From NCBI GenBank assembly GCA_050633205.1, contig JBOEGA010000202.1, positions 1-5,249 of the forward strand: 5,249 nucleotides of DNA. The letters are read 5' to 3'. This DNA is from CBDHHC01 sp050633205. GTDB lineage: Bacteria; Pseudomonadota; Alphaproteobacteria; Rhizobiales; CBDHHC01. Under the pieces are notes generated by a model, which was given only the letters and a program-made list of their open reading frames with translations, was not told where the DNA came from and searched no databases. Shown piece by piece: positions 5,059-5,249 of this stretch (positions are counted from its first letter, which is position 1; every line of letters begins with the position of its first letter). The position numbers were made by a program, and so were the translations under genes.

Positions 5059-5249
5059 AAAATTCGTCAATGAACTCTCATACGAAGAACTCGAACACAT
5101 ACAATATGACTGGACATTATGGGCGCGCGATGACCAGTTGCCACCACATTATAATGACTGGACCACATGGCTGATCCTTGGCGGCAGAGGTGCCGGAAAA
5201 ACCAGGGCCGGAGCCGAATGGGTTCGTGCACAGGCAACCACTAAAAAAA
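4988..5249 (+). CDS. terminase large subunit, N-terminal part (cut by window end)
   Basis: The first 87 codons are present. The packaging ATPase Walker A motif is clear: residues 58-65 read GGRGAGKT within TWLILGGRGAGKTRAGAEWV. The preceding ELSYEELEHIQYDWTLWARDDQLPP and DWTTW fit the N-terminus of GTA/prophage-type large terminases, which power DNA translocation into proheads and cut it with a C-terminal nuclease (not in the window). ATG 4988 is set by GGAG at 4978-4981, 6 nt upstream, and by an in-frame TAG at 4982-4984 that excludes any earlier start. The gene overlaps the small-terminase gene by 71 bp in another frame, suggesting coupled translation. Confidence 0.92.
   Translation, partial: MIKRSASARDLRNALKTFRSEQIEKFVNELSYEELEHIQYDWTLWARDDQLPPHYNDWTTWLILGGRGAGKTRAGAEWVRAQATTKK

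Noticed and set aside
1..5249. CRISPR array, insertion sequence or integrase attachment site
   Set aside because: No regularly spaced repeats, transposase, terminal repeats or tRNA-linked direct repeats were found.

Overview
The window reads as chromosomal DNA of an alphaproteobacterium of moderate GC. Three things point there: a TadG-like pilus-assembly protein with a von Willebrand factor A domain, a DUF4140/DUF4139 (MuiA-family) envelope protein, and, at the right edge, a terminase pair whose large subunit carries the LGGRGAGKTRAGAEWVR signature common in gene transfer agents (GTAs) and related alphaproteobacterial prophages. The exact order cannot be named from the sequence.

Left part (1-450, + strand): two tandem genes of 44 and 46 codons encode paralogous mini-proteins. 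Each has a clean Sec signal peptide ending in AQA and a predicted mature peptide of only 21 residues ending in the shared pattern AETFWxELERxGA. Both are too short for normal ORF calling. A perfect 12-bp hairpin separates them from the next gene, which runs towards them.

Middle left (454-2204, - strand): an orphan TadG-like VWA protein, and upstream of it a 59-residue single-pass membrane protein of unknown function. The small gene has its own probable promoter and a strong hairpin terminator, so the two are probably separate transcripts. No other tad/flp genes are visible.

Middle right (2510-4255, + strand): a complete MuiA-family (DUF4140 - coiled coil - DUF4139) secreted protein of 581 residues, divergent from the small membrane protein.

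Right part (4256-5249): a 350-bp gene-free stretch is dense in signals. It holds a TATATAAATC box followed by a long imperfect hairpin closed by AGGGCAG/CTGCCCT (possible small RNA), then a near-consensus sigma-70 promoter overlapped by a perfect palindrome, then at once a textbook intrinsic terminator. Behind this terminator lies a small-terminase gene, overlapped by 71 bp by the start of a terminase large subunit cut off by the window end. This looks like the head of a GTA or prophage packaging/structural cluster, with a possible attenuation switch at its promoter.

The most novel items are the tandem secreted mini-proteins and the promoter-palindrome-terminator arrangement with a candidate RNA ahead of the packaging genes.
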